Shown here: positions 5,832-5,945 of the stretch, piece by piece
How positions within the stretch are numbered: position 1 is the stretch's first letter
Layout of the letters: the number at the start of each line of letters is the position of its first letter
Assembly: GCA_903897985.1 (NCBI GenBank)
Contig: CAIUDS010000343.1
Span: 1 to 5,945, forward strand
Reading direction: 5' to 3'
DNA: 5,945 nucleotides
From: an uncultured delta proteobacterium
GTDB lineage: Bacteria > RBG-13-61-14 > DRUE01
Position numbers and translations under genes: made by a program
The notes under the pieces: generated by a model
The model's database searches: none
What the model saw: only the letters and a program-made list of their open reading frames with translations
What the model was told of the DNA's origin: nothing

Positions 5832-5945
5832 TTAGTCCCTCCTCTCTTCGGGCAGAGGGTTAACATTATAAAGCAATGATACATCGGTTCTTTGCAGATA
5901 CATAACCACCAGCGCGGTAACCACCGCTTCCACCACTCCGAACAC
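5832..5945 (-). CDS. cbiM: CbiM-type Co/Ni substrate-binding membrane subunit, C-terminus only
   Basis: The last 37 codons plus TAA (5834-5832) of a gene running leftwards into the window from the right edge. It reads VFGVVEAVVTALVVMYLQ, then RTDVSLLYN, ending PLPEERRD. The G-V-x-E-A-x-x-T-A-L-V-V helix followed by a short polar tail is the usual C-terminus of CbiM/NikM. That protein is the S-component-like subunit whose N-terminal residues bind Co2+ or Ni2+. It is encoded immediately before the CbiN-like subunit, CbiQ and CbiO, with a 1-nt gap (TAA-A-ATG). The metal-binding N-terminus and any promoter or riboswitch lie outside. Identity is inferred from this short piece plus the operon. Confidence 0.83.
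   Translation of the reverse strand: MFGVVEAVVTALVVMYLQRTDVSLLYNVNPLPEERRD
5838..5843 (-). promoter_or_regulatory. Strong Shine-Dalgarno that fixes the start of the CbiN-like gene
   Basis: AGGAGG on the minus strand lies inside the last cbiM codons (E-R-R) and 7 nt before the ATG at 5830. This decides against in-frame starts further upstream that would overlap cbiM. Confidence 0.8.

Noticed and set aside
5832..5945. Possible cobalamin riboswitch or NikR operator for the cbi genes
   Set aside because: This stretch is coding sequence for the end of CbiM, and the leader of the operon is outside the window.

Overview
This GC-rich window is almost entirely coding; the largest gap between genes is 17 bases. 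It holds two operon-like gene trains that converge near position 3720. No RNA genes, insertion sequences, CRISPR arrays or phage genes were seen.

The plus-strand train (1-3714) holds five genes: the 3' part of trpS (tryptophanyl-tRNA synthetase), scpA and scpB (the non-SMC subunits of the bacterial condensin), a secreted family-10 glycoside hydrolase (endo-beta-1,4-xylanase type), and a small MTH1187/YqgV-family thiamine-binding protein. Every junction overlaps or is 1 nt apart, so co-transcription and translational coupling are likely. The trpS-scpA-scpB core is housekeeping. The exported plant-polysaccharide hydrolase attached to its 3' end is the unexpected part.

The minus-strand train (5945-3732, read leftwards) encodes an energy-coupling-factor transporter for cobalt or nickel. 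It contains the C-terminus of CbiM (substrate-binding membrane subunit), a small two-TM protein of the CbiN/PDGLE type, CbiQ (transmembrane coupling subunit) and CbiO (ATPase). CbiO ends in a strikingly histidine-rich tail with 12 His in 27 residues. The tail supports a Ni2+/Co2+ role but cannot say which metal. The start of cbiM, and any cobalamin riboswitch or NikR operator, lies beyond the right edge.

The organism is a bacterium, probably free-living and fermentative or anaerobic. The scpAB arrangement, GH10 type and Cbi architecture would suit PVC-related lineages (Omnitrophota, Verrucomicrobiota, Planctomycetota) or Desulfobacterota-like genomes. This placement is an inference from gene style only.

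Nothing here is clearly a new system. The points most worth checking are the GH10 gene coupled to scpB, the His-tailed CbiO, and the divergent CbiN-like subunit.
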